This document shows, piece after piece, positions 9,193 through 17,536 of a DNA stretch of 64,000 nucleotides. The stretch's first letter is position 1; each line of letters begins with the position of its first letter. The notes under the pieces are model-generated. The model worked only from the letters and a program-made list of their open reading frames with translations, was not told the origin of the DNA and did no database searches. The position numbers and the translations under genes are program-made. Source of the DNA: Patulibacter sp. SYSU D01012. Its GTDB lineage: Bacteria; Actinomycetota; Thermoleophilia; Solirubrobacterales; Solirubrobacteraceae. Where the stretch lies: contig NZ_JAFMTB010000004.1 of assembly GCF_017916475.1 (NCBI RefSeq), positions 142,909 to 206,908 of the forward strand. Reading direction: 5' to 3'.

Positions 9193-10305
9193 GTGCGCCG
9201 CCCCGCTCCCTACCCCGCCCTCCAGGCCGTCGTGGCGGTGGGGCTGCTGGGGCGGCTGGCCCGCGGCCGCCGGCGCCGCCCCCCGCTCCAGGCCCCGACC
9301 GGTCCCGCCGTCCGCGCCGCCGCCTCGACCGCCGCCCGGCGGTCCGCCCCCACGGTCTCCGTCGTGATCCCCGCCCGCGACGAGGCGGACCGCCTGGGCC
9401 CGTGCCTGGACGGCTTGCGCGGCATGGACGCCGAGGTGCTCGTCGTCGACGACCGGTCGACGGACGGCACCGCCGCGGTGGCCCGGGCCGGCGGCGCGCG
9501 GGTCGTGGCGGGCCGCGAGCTGCCCGCGGGGTGGCGCGGCAAGGCGTGGGCGCTCCAGCAGGGCCTGCGGGCGGCGACGGGCGACTGGGTCGTCTTCCTC
9601 GACGCCGACGTGCGTCCGCGGCCGGGCCTGGTGCCGGCCGTCGTCGCGGCGGCCGACGGGTTCGACGTGCTGAGCGCGGCGCCGCGGTTCGTCTGCGACG
9701 GCGCGGCCGAGCGCCTGCTCCACCCGGCGATGGCCGTCACGCTGCCGCTGCGCTTCGGCCCGACCGACGTGCCGGGCTGGCAGCCGCGGCCGTCGCGGGC
9801 GCTCGCCAACGGCCAGTGCCTCGTGGTGCGACGGGAGCCGTTCCTCGCGGCCGGCGGGTGGACGCGCGTGCGGGGCCACCTGACCGAGGACGTCGCGCTC
9901 GTGCGGGCCGTGCGGCGGGCCGGCGGCCGCGTGGGCTTCGCCGACGCCGTCGACCTGCTCGACGTGCGGATGTACCGCTCCGCGCGCGAGACGTGGACGG
10001 GCTGGGGTCGCTCCCTCATGGCCCCCGACGCGACGGCCCCGCTGGCGCAGGCGGCCGACGTCGCGACGCTGTGGGTGGCCATGGCCCTGCCCCTCCCCCG
10101 ACTGCTCACCGGACGCGGATCCCCGTTCGACGCGCTGCTGCTCGCGCTGCGCCTGGCCCTGCACGGGGCGCTGGCGCGGTCGTACCGGCCGCGCGGCCTG
10201 CCGTTCTGGCTGGCGCCGCTCGCCGACCTGCCCGTGGTGGGCTGGCTGACGTGGCGGGCGGTGCGACCCGACCGGACGTGGCGCGGGCGCACGTACGAGG
10301 GGTGA
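9193..10305 (+). CDS. GT2 glycosyltransferase, HpnB/CruG-like
   Basis: A 370-residue inverting glycosyltransferase. The GT-A core has SVVIPARDEADRLGPCL, VDDRSTDGT, a DXD-like FLDADVRP and the acceptor motif HLTEDVALVRAV. Two to three C-terminal membrane segments and the ending WRGRTY are typical of hopanoid- and carotenoid-associated GT2 proteins. The carotenoid locus 5 kb away suggests a hydroxylated carotenoid acceptor, but the gene is not in that operon, so this is inference. Start GTG 9193. Confidence 0.75.
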   Translation: MRRPAPYPALQAVVAVGLLGRLARGRRRRPPLQAPTGPAVRAAASTAARRSAPTVSVVIPARDEADRLGPCLDGLRGMDAEVLVVDDRSTDGTAAVARAGGARVVAGRELPAGWRGKAWALQQGLRAATGDWVVFLDADVRPRPGLVPAVVAAADGFDVLSAAPRFVCDGAAERLLHPAMAVTLPLRFGPTDVPGWQPRPSRALANGQCLVVRREPFLAAGGWTRVRGHLTEDVALVRAVRRAGGRVGFADAVDLLDVRMYRSARETWTGWGRSLMAPDATAPLAQAADVATLWVAMALPLPRLLTGRGSPFDALLLALRLALHGALARSYRPRGLPFWLAPLADLPVVGWLTWRAVRPDRTWRGRTYEG

Positions 10306-10441
10306 CGCCCGGCAGGCGCCGCCCCGCCCCCTCCGCACGGTGGCCGGACCGCCGACGCGCACGAGCGGCGGCGGTCCGCGGCGCGCCAACCGGACGTCCG
10401 CTCCGGCGCGGCGTCCCCCCGCCGGCTGCGAGGCTGCCCGC

Positions 10442-11095
10442 GTGCGAGGGCTCCGCGACATCCCCCGGCACCGCTGGCTCGTCGTCGCCGCGGTGTGGGC
10501 GGCCTGCGCGCTCGCGGCGGGAGTCTTCCTCCTGCTGGAGGGGCATCAGGGCGAGGTGCACCGACGGGCGAGCTGGACGCTGCTCGGCGTGGCCGACGGC
10601 GGGCGGAGCCTGCTCGTGCGCACGCCGGACCACGCCGCGTGCGAGCACCCCGAGATCCGTGCGTCGGAGCTGCCCGACGGCCGCATCTTCGTGCAGTCGT
10701 CCCTGGTGACCCCCGTCGGCACGTACGACTGCCTGCTCGCGCTCATCTCGGGCACGGTGGTGCGGCTGCGGCTCGGGCGCCCGGTGGACGGGCGGCCCGT
10801 GGTGGGTCCGCGCCGGCGTCCCCCGCAGCCGTACTTCGACGGCGAGCCGCCGGTCGGGCTCCGCCGTCCGGCGGCGCGCACGCCGCCGGAGGTGGCGGGC
10901 CTCCGCTTCCGCGACGCGCGGGCCGCCCTCTGCACCGCCGGCTTCCAGGCCGATCGGCGTGGCCCGGTCGACGGGATGACGATCGCCGTGTCGGCACCAC
11001 GCGACCCGCGGCCGCAGGGCTCCCGGCCGGTTCCGCGGTGCACGGACGGCACGCTTCCGCGGGTGACGGTGCGCACGGCCGCCACCGGCGACTGA
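10442..11095 (+). CDS. Membrane-anchored protein with a PASTA-like domain, function unknown
   Basis: A 217-residue protein. An N-terminal segment (HRWLVVAAVWAACALAAGVFLLL) is a single membrane anchor or uncleaved signal. The middle holds three cysteines in an unassigned extracytoplasmic region, and residues of about 150-170 (PPEVAGLRFRDARAALCTAGF) match the PASTA pattern of cell-wall-sensing proteins. No kinase or transpeptidase domain is attached. GTG 10442 has GAGGCT six bases upstream; an in-frame extension to 10340 looks non-coding. Partner unknown. Confidence 0.6.
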   Translation: MRGLRDIPRHRWLVVAAVWAACALAAGVFLLLEGHQGEVHRRASWTLLGVADGGRSLLVRTPDHAACEHPEIRASELPDGRIFVQSSLVTPVGTYDCLLALISGTVVRLRLGRPVDGRPVVGPRRRPPQPYFDGEPPVGLRRPAARTPPEVAGLRFRDARAALCTAGFQADRRGPVDGMTIAVSAPRDPRPQGSRPVPRCTDGTLPRVTVRTAATGD

Positions 11096-11131
11096 CCGCC
11101 GGCCGGGGACGGCCTTCGCGGTGGTGCCGCC

Positions 11132-11695
11132 TCAGGCCGCGGCGACCGCGCGCAGCTCGTCGAGCGTGTCGCGCAGGACCTGCCGCAACGGGTCGCGGTC
11201 GTCCTCGGCCACCCAGCGCGAGAAGCCGACGCGGAAGACGGCGATCCCCGCCTCGGCCGCCAGCGCGGCGGCCGGGTCGCCGACGCCCCGGCGCCGCAGC
11301 GCCTGGGTCACGCCGTCGGCCATCGCGGCCAGCTTGATGAGCTCGCGCTCCTGCAGCTCGGGCGTGCTCTCGACGATGCGCATCCGCCAGGCCGCCGGTT
11401 CGCGTCGCGCCTCGAAGAGGTCCGCCGCGGCATCGAGCCCGGCCGCGATGGCGTCGAGGGCCGCGGCGGACTCCGGTGCGGCGATCACCGCGGCGACGAA
11501 CCGCTCCAACAGCTCCTGCGAGCCGTCGAACAGCACCTCGCGCTTGTCGGCGTAGTGCCGGAAGAACGTGCGCTTGGTCAGCCCGGCGCGCTCGGCGATG
11601 TCCGCCACGGTCGTCGCCTCGTAGCCCCGCTCGTCGAAGAGCGCGAGGGCGGCCTGCCGCAGGCGGCCGGGCGCGTCGGGTTCCCATCGGGCCAC
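11132..11695 (-). CDS. TetR-family repressor
   Basis: A 187-residue regulator with the TetR DNA-binding domain at the N-terminus: ALALFDERGYEATTVADIAERAGLTKRTFFRHYADKREVLF in outline, followed by a helical ligand domain. It is divergent from the SDR gene at 11825. Two near-identical 19-bp palindromes lie between them (11722 and 11752), one over each promoter. It very probably represses both itself and the SDR gene. GTG 11695 follows a TAGACT hexamer by six bases, suggesting a leaderless message. Confidence 0.9.
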   Translation of the reverse strand: MARWEPDAPGRLRQAALALFDERGYEATTVADIAERAGLTKRTFFRHYADKREVLFDGSQELLERFVAAVIAAPESAAALDAIAAGLDAAADLFEARREPAAWRMRIVESTPELQERELIKLAAMADGVTQALRRRGVGDPAAALAAEAGIAVFRVGFSRWVAEDDRDPLRQVLRDTLDELRAVAAA

Positions 11696-11701
11696 GCCCC
11701 G

Positions 11702-11707
11702 AGTCTA
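11702..11707 (-). promoter_or_regulatory. -10 hexamer of the tetR gene (TAGACT)
   Basis: TAGACT on the minus strand ends six bases before the GTG start at 11695, which places transcription start at or next to the start codon. The matching -35 zone falls inside the palindrome at 11722. Confidence 0.55.
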
Positions 11708-11721
11708 CGGATCGCGAACGC

Positions 11722-11740
11722 GATGACACCGGGTGACATC
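11722..11740. promoter_or_regulatory. TetR operator 1
   Basis: GATGACACCGGGTGACATC is a 19-bp palindrome with a single central base and one mismatched pair (GATGWCACC-N-GGTGWCATC). It covers the -35 zone of both tetR and the divergent SDR gene. A second copy starts exactly 30 bases downstream. Confidence 0.75.
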
Positions 11741-11745
11741 CATGC

Positions 11746-11751
11746 TAGCGT
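11746..11751 (+). promoter_or_regulatory. -10 hexamer of the SDR gene (TAGCGT)
   Basis: TAGCGT lies between the two palindromes, so transcription would start near 11758, inside operator 2. The message then has a leader of about 65 bases with a good ribosome site (GGAGGT) before ATG 11825. Confidence 0.5.
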
Positions 11752-11770
11752 GATGACACCAAGCGACATC
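11752..11770. promoter_or_regulatory. TetR operator 2
   Basis: GATGACACCAAGCGACATC repeats operator 1 with the same GATGACACC left arm and a slightly degenerate right arm. Its position over the predicted start of SDR transcription fits direct repression. Confidence 0.65.
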
Positions 11771-11824
11771 ACCGCTCGGCGCACTCCCGCGCCGTGGGTC
11801 GTCGCCTCATCTGGAGGTCTCTCC

Positions 11825-12736
11825 ATGCGCGTCTTCGTCACCGGTGCGTCCGGTCACATCGGGTCCGCCGTCGTCCCCGAGCTGCTCGGCGCCGGGCACC
11901 AGGTCGTGGGCCTGGCCCGCTCCGACCGCTCCGCCGCCGCCCTGCGCGCCGCCGGCGCCGAGGTCGTCCGCGGCGACCTCGACGACCTCGACGGCCTGGC
12001 CGCCGCGGCGGCCGCGGCCGACGGCGTCGTCCACCTGGCCTTCAAGCACGAGGAGCTGTACGCCGGCGACTACGCCGCCGCCACCGCGGCCGACCTGCGC
12101 GCGCTCGAGGCGCTGGGCGGCGCGCTCGCCGGCACGGGCAAGCCGTTCGTCAACACCGTCGGGACGCTCTCGCTGGGCATGGCCGGGATCACCGGCCGGC
12201 CCGGGACGGAGGCGGACGTCCTCGACGCCGGTCCCCGCATCGAGGCCGAGAACGCGACGATCGCCCTCGCCGACCGCGGCGTGCGCTCCGCGGTGGTCCG
12301 CCTGGCGCCGCTCGTCCACAGCACGCTCGACCGCGAGGGCTTCGGCCCGGCGATGATCCGGATGGCCCGCGAGCACGGCGCCGCGGCGTACGTCGGCGAC
12401 GGCGCCAACCGCTGGCCCGCGGTCCACACCCTCGACGCCGCGCGCCTGTACCGCCTGGCGCTCGAGTCCGCCCCGGCCGGCTCCCGCCTGCACGGCGTCG
12501 CCGACGAGGGCGTCCCGTTCCGCGACATCGCCGCGGCCATCGGTGCCGGCCTGGGCCTGCCGGCCGTGAGCGTCGCGCCGGACGACGCCGCCGGCCACTT
12601 CGGCTTCCTCGCCGGCTTCGCGGTCGTCGACAACCCGGTCTCGAGCGCCGCGACGCGTGAGCTCCTGGGGTGGGAGCCGACCGGTCCGACCCTCCTCGCC
12701 GACCTGGCCGAGGGGCACTACTTCGCGGCGGCGTAG
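11825..12736 (+). CDS. NAD(P)-dependent epimerase/SDR-family oxidoreductase
   Basis: A 303-residue atypical SDR. It opens with the Rossmann motif MRVFVTGASGHIGSAVVPELL and has the LARSDRSAAALRAAGAEVVRGDLDD cofactor loop of NmrA/epimerase-like enzymes. The substrate is unknown. TetR-controlled SDRs of this group are often induced by small electrophiles or antibiotics. The ribosome site GGAGGT precedes ATG 11825 by seven bases. Control by the divergent TetR is strongly indicated by the twin operator. Confidence 0.85.
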   Translation: MRVFVTGASGHIGSAVVPELLGAGHQVVGLARSDRSAAALRAAGAEVVRGDLDDLDGLAAAAAAADGVVHLAFKHEELYAGDYAAATAADLRALEALGGALAGTGKPFVNTVGTLSLGMAGITGRPGTEADVLDAGPRIEAENATIALADRGVRSAVVRLAPLVHSTLDREGFGPAMIRMAREHGAAAYVGDGANRWPAVHTLDAARLYRLALESAPAGSRLHGVADEGVPFRDIAAAIGAGLGLPAVSVAPDDAAGHFGFLAGFAVVDNPVSSAATRELLGWEPTGPTLLADLAEGHYFAAA

Positions 12737-12849
12737 GCCGCGGGGCTCGCGAGCGACCCGGGACGGCCGGAGCCGGGGGGGGGGCTCGCGAGGGACCCCG
12801 GGCGGCCGGGGCGGCGGGGGAGCCGGAGAGGGCGAGGCGGCGGCGGGGG

Positions 12850-13015
12850 CCGGAGGCGGCAGCCGGGGCCGCGAGGCGGCGGCGGGGCCGCGAGGCGGCG
12901 GCGGGGCCGCAAGGCGGCGGCGGGGCCGCAAGGCGGCGGCGGGGCCGCAAGGCGGCGGCGGGACCGCGAGGCGCGGCGGCGGGGCCGGAGGCGGCAGCGG
13001 GGCCGCAAGGCGGCG
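12850..13015. repeat. 19-bp GC-only tandem repeat
   Basis: About eight imperfect copies of a 19-base unit built on GGCGGCGGCGGGGCCGCAA; successive copies at 12911, 12930 and 12949 are exact. The unit is almost pure G+C apart from one or two A. It follows the SDR gene and has no coding signal. Confidence 0.75.
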
Positions 13016-13130
13016 GGCCGAGCGCGGACCGAGACCGCGAGACGCGGGTCAGGCGCGGACCGGATCCGCGTGACGGCCGGCCAGGCGCGGATCGAGCTCC
13101 CTAGACGGCGCCGGCGGCCGCCAGCGTGGG

Positions 13131-13440
13131 GCGGGACGCGCTGGTGCGGCGGATGTCCCGCGACGGTGGGGCGGAACGCGGTACTGCGGCGGATGTCCCG
13201 CGACGGTGGGGCGGAACGCGGTACTGCGGCGGATGTCCCGCGACGGTGAGGCGGAACGCGGTACTGCGGCAAATGTCCCGCGACGGTGAGGCGGAACGCG
13301 GTACTGCGGCAAATGTCCCGCGACGGTGAGGCGGAACGCGCTGGCGAGGCGGATGTCCCGCGACGGTGAGGCGGAACGCGCTGGCGAGGCGGATGTCCCG
13401 CGACGGTGAGGCGGAACGCGCTGGTGAGGCGGATGAGTGC
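13131..13440. repeat. 40-bp tandem repeat array, eight copies
   Basis: Eight head-to-tail copies of a 40-base unit beginning GCGGAACGCG and ending CGACGGTGAG, at 13131, 13171 and so on every 40 bases. Bases 11-20 vary in blocks (GTACTGCGGC in copies 2-5, CTGGYGAGGC in 6-8). A 40-base period shifts frame at every copy, so it is not coding. The last copy breaks off at 13434. Confidence 0.9.
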
Positions 13441-13469
13441 GAGAGAGCAACGACATTCCGCCTCACCAG
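13421..13469. terminator. 13-bp inverted repeat closing the 40-bp array
   Basis: CTGGTGAGGCGGA (13421-13433), taken from the last repeat copy, is matched perfectly in inverse by TCCGCCTCACCAG at 13457-13469 across a 23-base loop. It could fold as a hairpin, or be the trace of an inversion at the array edge. Confidence 0.5.
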
Positions 13470-13629
13470 CGGGACGCGCCTCACCCCCGCCAGGCCCCGG
13501 CTCACCCCGGCCGAGACGCGCCTCGCCTGCAACCGGGACCCGCCTCACTGACGGCGCAGGACGCCTCGACGGACGCCGAGACCCGCCTCGCCCCGCCGAC
13601 GCCAGTCCCCCGCGGGGCCCCTGCTGGCC

Positions 13630-14058
13630 GCGCCCCGCCCGTCGCCGGCCCCGGCTCGTCCCGTCCCGTCCGCGCCCCGCCCGTCGCCGGCCCCGGCTCG
13701 TCCCGTCCCGTCCTGGTCCCGCCCGTCACTTTCCCCGGCTCTCGTCCCGTCCCGGTCCCGCCCGTCACTTTCCCCGGCTCTCGTCCCGTCCCGGTCCCGC
13801 CCGTCACTTTCCCCGGCTCTCGTCCCGTCCCGGTCCCGCCCGTCACTTCCCCCGGCTCTCGTCCCGTCCGTCCTGGCCCCGCCCGTCACCGGCCCCGGCT
13901 CGCCCCGTCCCGTCCTGGCCCCGCCCGTCACTTCCCCCGGCTCTCGTCCCGTCCGGCCCCGCCCGTCGCCGTCCCCGGCTCGCCGCGTCCTGGCCCCGCC
14001 CGTCGCCGTCCCCGGCTCGCCCCGTCCTGGCCCCGCCCGTCACCGGCCCCGGCGCGCG
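13630..14058. repeat. 39-bp tandem repeat array
   Basis: About ten imperfect copies of a pyrimidine-rich unit with the pieces CCCGCCCGTCAC, CCCCGGCTC and GTCCCGTCC. The central copies (13725-13850) repeat at exactly 39 bases. Although 39 is divisible by three and gives a repetitive open frame, the frame has no start or family match and runs straight into the antisense of plsY; it is judged non-coding. The array ends at the plsY stop. Confidence 0.8.
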
Positions 14059-14648
14059 TCCCGTCCCCGCCGGAGCCGCGCGGCCAGGAACAGCGCGCCG
14101 ATGATCCCCATCAGCCCGCCCGTCGCGGCCACGCGCAGGTCGGGCGCGAAGGCCAGCTGGACGACCGGGAAGCCGAAGACCGCCACCCGGGCGCCGACCG
14201 CGAAGGAGCGGGCGAGCACCGACACGACGGCGCAGACCGCGAGCGCGATCGCCGCCGCCGGCAGGGAGAGCGCGAAGGCGCCGCCCGCGAACGTCATCAC
14301 CGCCTTGCCGCCGCGGAACCGCGCGAAGACGGGCAGCGCGTGGCCGACCATCGCGGCGGCCACGCCCACGTACGCGCCGACGACGTCGGGCGAGCCCAGG
14401 CCCCCGGCGTCCCCGCCCGCCGCGCCGCCGAGCCACCACCCGATCGCGCCGGCCGCGGTGCCCTTCAGCCCGTCGCCGACGAACGCCGGCCACGCCCGCC
14501 GCGGGCCCAGCTGCTCGAGCGCGTTCCAGGCGCCCGGGTTGCCGTCGCCGACGGCGTACAGGTCGACCCCGTGCGCGCGACCGACCAGCAGGGCTGCTGG
14601 AATGGACCCCAACAGGTAGCCCGCGAGGGCGGCCAGAACGAACTCCAT
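14040..14648 (-). CDS. plsY: Glycerol-3-phosphate acyltransferase, PlsY-like
   Basis: A 202-residue integral membrane protein. It has [33 protein letters not shown] in outline (the SGN-like motif 1), [16 protein letters not shown] (motif 2) and [13 protein letters not shown] (motif 3 region). PlsY acylates glycerol 3-phosphate from acyl-phosphate in phospholipid synthesis. Motif 1 reads GDGNPGAWN rather than the usual GSGNPGATN, so a divergent or second-copy role is possible. ATG 14648 is preceded by GGAAGGA; the start is only two bases from the divergent gene at 14651. Confidence 0.8.
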   Translation of the reverse strand: MEFVLAALAGYLLGSIPAALLVGRAHGVDLYAVGDGNPGAWNALEQLGPRRAWPAFVGDGLKGTAAGAIGWWLGGAAGGDAGGLGSPDVVGAYVGVAAAMVGHALPVFARFRGGKAVMTFAGGAFALSLPAAAIALAVCAVVSVLARSFAVGARVAVFGFPVVQLAFAPDLRVAATGGLMGIIGALFLAARLRRGRDARRGR

Positions 14649-14650
14649 CC

Positions 14651-15358
14651 GTGCTCGCATCCTTCCACCTCGTCCGCTACCGGCGGGACTCCGCGCCCGA
14701 GGGGCTCTCCCGCATGGGCCTGGACCGGCCCGCGCTGCGCGGCACGCCGGGCCTGCGGTTCTGGAAGCTGCTCGGCACCGGGCGCGGGCGGACGATGACG
14801 CTGTCGGCCGACCTGCGGCGCTGGGCGCTCTTCGCGGTGTGGGAGGACGAGCGCGCGCTCGACGCGTTCCTCGCGGCCTCGCCCGTCGTCGCCCGCTGGG
14901 AGCGCCTGGCCGCCGAGCGCTACGACCTGGGGCTGCGGCCGGTCCGCGCGCACGGCGCCTGGTCGGGCGTGCCGCTGTTCGCCGACGCGCACGCGCGCCT
15001 CGAGCCCGACGCCCCCGTGGCCATCCTCACGCGCGCCGCCGTCCGCCCCCGCCGCCTCGTCCCCTTCTACCGCGCGATCGCGTCGCCGGCGAACGACCTG
15101 CTCGGCCAGCCCGGGCTGCTCGCGTCGGTCGGCATCGGGGAGTGGCCGGTGGCGCGGCAGGCGACGTTCTCGCTGTGGCGCACCCTGCCCGACGCCCAGG
15201 CGTACGCGTACCGGCGCGCCGACCACCGCGAGGTCGTGCGCCGCACCCGCGACGAGGGCTGGTACTCCGAGGAGCTGTTCGCCCGCTTCGCGCCGTTCCG
15301 CAGCGCGGGGACCTGGGGCGGCGTCGACCCGCTCGCGCCGGCCGGCACCGCCGCGTGA
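14651..15358 (+). CDS. CrtA-like carotenoid (spheroidene) monooxygenase
   Basis: A 235-residue protein matching the CrtA family of haem-dependent carotenoid ketolases: an N-terminal strand [58 protein letters not shown] and the ending [12 protein letters not shown]. CrtA adds the C-2 keto group to acyclic carotenoids such as spheroidene. It faces the crtI-crtB-cruF operon, which makes a role in the same pigment likely. Start GTG 14651 is nearly back to back with plsY, and its stop overlaps the nuclease gene (GTGA). Confidence 0.75.
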   Translation: MLASFHLVRYRRDSAPEGLSRMGLDRPALRGTPGLRFWKLLGTGRGRTMTLSADLRRWALFAVWEDERALDAFLAASPVVARWERLAAERYDLGLRPVRAHGAWSGVPLFADAHARLEPDAPVAILTRAAVRPRRLVPFYRAIASPANDLLGQPGLLASVGIGEWPVARQATFSLWRTLPDAQAYAYRRADHREVVRRTRDEGWYSEELFARFAPFRSAGTWGGVDPLAPAGTAA

Positions 15359-15924
15359 TCCCGTTCCTGCCCCGCCCGGTGCGCACCGCGCGCCGGTGCC
15401 TCGTGCGCCTGCTCGTGCTCGCCGCGCTCGTCGTGGTCGGCGGCGGCGTGCTGACCGGACGGATCGACCACCTGGCCGGCGTGGACGTGCGCGACCTGCA
15501 CGCCGGCGCGCTGTGGGACCGGCTGACCGGGACGGACGACGGAGCCGACGAGCGCGGGGACGCGCGCCGCGCCGGCGACCCGGCCGGCTGCCTCCGCACC
15601 CCCGGCGTGGTCCGCATCGGCCTGTCGAGCACGAGGTACCCCGAGGTGCGCGCCCACTGGGAGGCCGCGATCGCCCGCGGGCGGCCGCGCGTGCTGACGG
15701 TCCGTCGTCGGGGCGCGGCGGCCCGCCGGCGGGCGCTGCTGCGGGCCGTCCCGACCCGGCCGGGGTACGACCGCGACGAGTACCCGATGGCCGCCGCGCG
15801 CGCCGCCGTGGACGCCGACGTCGCCTACGTCGACAGCGCGCAGAACCGCGGCGCCGGCGCCGTCCAGGGCGCCAAGCTGCGCCGGTGGTGCTCCGGCCAG
15901 CGGTTCCGGGTCGTCTGGTACTAG
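15355..15924 (+). CDS. NucA/NucB-type deoxyribonuclease, membrane-anchored or secreted
   Basis: A 189-residue protein. An N-terminal segment ([18 protein letters not shown]) is a signal or anchor. The C-terminal half has the NucA/NucB hallmark [15 protein letters not shown], with the catalytic Asp-Glu pair, and [24 protein letters not shown]. Family members degrade or nick DNA outside the cell or at the surface. GTG 15355 overlaps the crtA-like stop (GTGA), so the two are translationally coupled, an unusual partnership. Confidence 0.8.
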   Translation: MIPFLPRPVRTARRCLVRLLVLAALVVVGGGVLTGRIDHLAGVDVRDLHAGALWDRLTGTDDGADERGDARRAGDPAGCLRTPGVVRIGLSSTRYPEVRAHWEAAIARGRPRVLTVRRRGAAARRRALLRAVPTRPGYDRDEYPMAAARAAVDADVAYVDSAQNRGAGAVQGAKLRRWCSGQRFRVVWY

Positions 15925-16026
15925 CGGGCCCTCAAGTCCCGCCGCGCCGCGCCGAAGAACCGGGTGCGCCTCGCAGCGTATGCGCCGGGCCCGTGGCACG
16001 CGGTGGCCCGGTGCGGGGGATGAATC

Positions 16027-16063
16027 GAGCGACGCCCCGGGTGATCCACCCGGGGCGTCGCTC
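16027..16063. terminator. Bidirectional terminator between the nuclease gene and the crt operon
   Basis: A perfect 15-bp stem (GAGCGACGCCCCGGG / CCCGGGGCGTCGCTC) with a seven-base loop TGATCCA, between convergent genes. It is followed by GTTCTG on the plus strand. No T-run is present. Confidence 0.8.
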
Positions 16064-16099
16064 GTTCTGCGGCCGGCCACCACGCGCCGGCGCGGCGGC

Positions 16100-17536
16100 T
16101 CAGGCGGCGCGGTCGATCTCGGCCGCGACGGTGCGGCCCGACAGCAGCACGAGCGGGAGCCCGCCGCCGGGGTGCGTCGTGCCGCCCACGCGCCACAGCC
16201 CGCGCACGCCCGGCACCGCGTTCGGCGGCCGGCGCAGCGTGCCGAGCCGGCCGTGCGGCGCCAGGCCGTAGATCGCCCCGCCGAGCGCCCCGGTCTGGCG
16301 CTCCAGGTCGGCGGGCGTGCGGCGCGCGCGGACGACGATCCGCGCCGGGTCGATCGCCAGGCGTTCCAGGACCGCCGCCTCGTACGCCTCCGCGGCGGCG
16401 TCCCAGTCCGGGCCGCCGGCCGTCCGGTGCACCGGGGCGTTGGCCAGCACGAACAGGTTGTCGCCGCCGTCCGGCGCCTCGCCCGGGTCGGTGACGACGG
16501 AGGACGCCAGGTACAGCGTCGGGTCGCGCACCGGGCGGCGGGCGACGAAGACGTCGTCGAACTCGGCGTCGTAGTCGGCGGGGAAGCGGATCTCGTGGTG
16601 CCGGCGGTCCGGATCGCGGTCGCGCAGGCCGAGCATGAGGGCGAACCCCGACAGCGAGCGCTCGCCGCGCCCGGACGCGTCGCCGTTGTGGACGACGACG
16701 TCGGCGGGCAGCTCGCCGGCCGAGGTCCGCACGCCCGTCACGCGCCCCCGGCCGCGGAGCGGGCCGCCGTCGAGGGGCAGCGCCGCGCCGCCCGCGAGCG
16801 CGACCGCCTCGGCGCGCACCCCGGTGCGGATCGTGACGCCCTCCTCGCCCAGCGCCTCCGTCAGCGCCTCGACGATCCGGTAGATCCCACCGCGGACGTG
16901 CCACGCGCCGAACGCGTGCTCGACGTACCCCGCGACCGCGAGGGCCGCCGGGGCGCGGCGCGGGTCGGCGCCGGCGTAGGTGGCGGCCCGCTCGGCGACC
17001 AGCCGCAGCCGCGGGTCGCGGAGCGTCGTGCGGGCCAGGGTGCGCAGCGTGTGCCACGGCCGCACGCGCAGCAGGTCGCGCGGGTCCGGCGCGGGGACGC
17101 CGGGCTCGGGCCGGCGCGGCGGCCACGGCGGCGGGCCGTTCAGCACGCCGACCGACCCCCGCCACATCGCGGCGCCGACGCCCAGGAAGCGCAGCCAGTC
17201 GTCGCCCGCACCCGGCGACCACGCCTCGAGCGCCGCGTGCGCGACCGGCAGGTCGGCGGACAGCTCGACGCTGCTGCCGTCGGCGAAGCGGTACCGGGTG
17301 ATGGGCTCCACGCGCAGCAGCTCGACGCGCTCGCCCAGCAGCTCGCGGACCAGCCACGGCATCGTCAGGAGCGACGGGCCGGCGTCGAAGCGGAAGCCGC
17401 CGCGTTCGACGCGCGCGCACTTGCCGCCCGGGGCGTCCCCCTGCTCGAGCACCGTGACGTCGTGCCCCGCGCGGGCCAGCCGCAGCGCGCAGGCCAGGCC
17501 GCCGACGCCCGCGCCGACGACGACGACCCGGCTCAA
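16100..17536 (-). CDS. CrtI/CrtD-like carotenoid desaturase
   Basis: A 478-residue FAD enzyme with the dinucleotide motif VVVVGAGVGGLACALRLARAGHDV, RFDAGPSLLTMPWL and the CrtI C-terminal signature VGGTTHPGGGLPLVLLSGRTVA. It is clearly diverged from the first desaturase of the operon. The position after cruF suggests a second step such as C-3',4' desaturation of a 1-hydroxylated acyclic carotenoid. TTG 17536 overlaps the cruF stop (TTGA), and no better start exists, so it depends on coupling. Confidence 0.82.
   Translation of the reverse strand: MSRVVVVGAGVGGLACALRLARAGHDVTVLEQGDAPGGKCARVERGGFRFDAGPSLLTMPWLVRELLGERVELLRVEPITRYRFADGSSVELSADLPVAHAALEAWSPGAGDDWLRFLGVGAAMWRGSVGVLNGPPPWPPRRPEPGVPAPDPRDLLRVRPWHTLRTLARTTLRDPRLRLVAERAATYAGADPRRAPAALAVAGYVEHAFGAWHVRGGIYRIVEALTEALGEEGVTIRTGVRAEAVALAGGAALPLDGGPLRGRGRVTGVRTSAGELPADVVVHNGDASGRGERSLSGFALMLGLRDRDPDRRHHEIRFPADYDAEFDDVFVARRPVRDPTLYLASSVVTDPGEAPDGGDNLFVLANAPVHRTAGGPDWDAAAEAYEAAVLERLAIDPARIVVRARRTPADLERQTGALGGAIYGLAPHGRLGTLRRPPNAVPGVRGLWRVGGTTHPGGGLPLVLLSGRTVAAEIDRAA

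Noticed and set aside
6373..10461. Very long minus-strand open frame continuing from the CDF gene
   Set aside because: Beyond 7317 it lies antisense to the aldehyde dehydrogenase and glycosyltransferase genes, with low-complexity Arg/Ala/Gly-rich translation; long antisense frames are expected at this GC content.
13437..14798. Long open frame with a 13-residue repeat (VPPVTFPGSRP) across the 39-bp array
   Set aside because: The frame exists only because 39 is divisible by three in GC-rich DNA without stops. It runs antisense through plsY, has no ribosome site and no recognisable domain outside the repeat.
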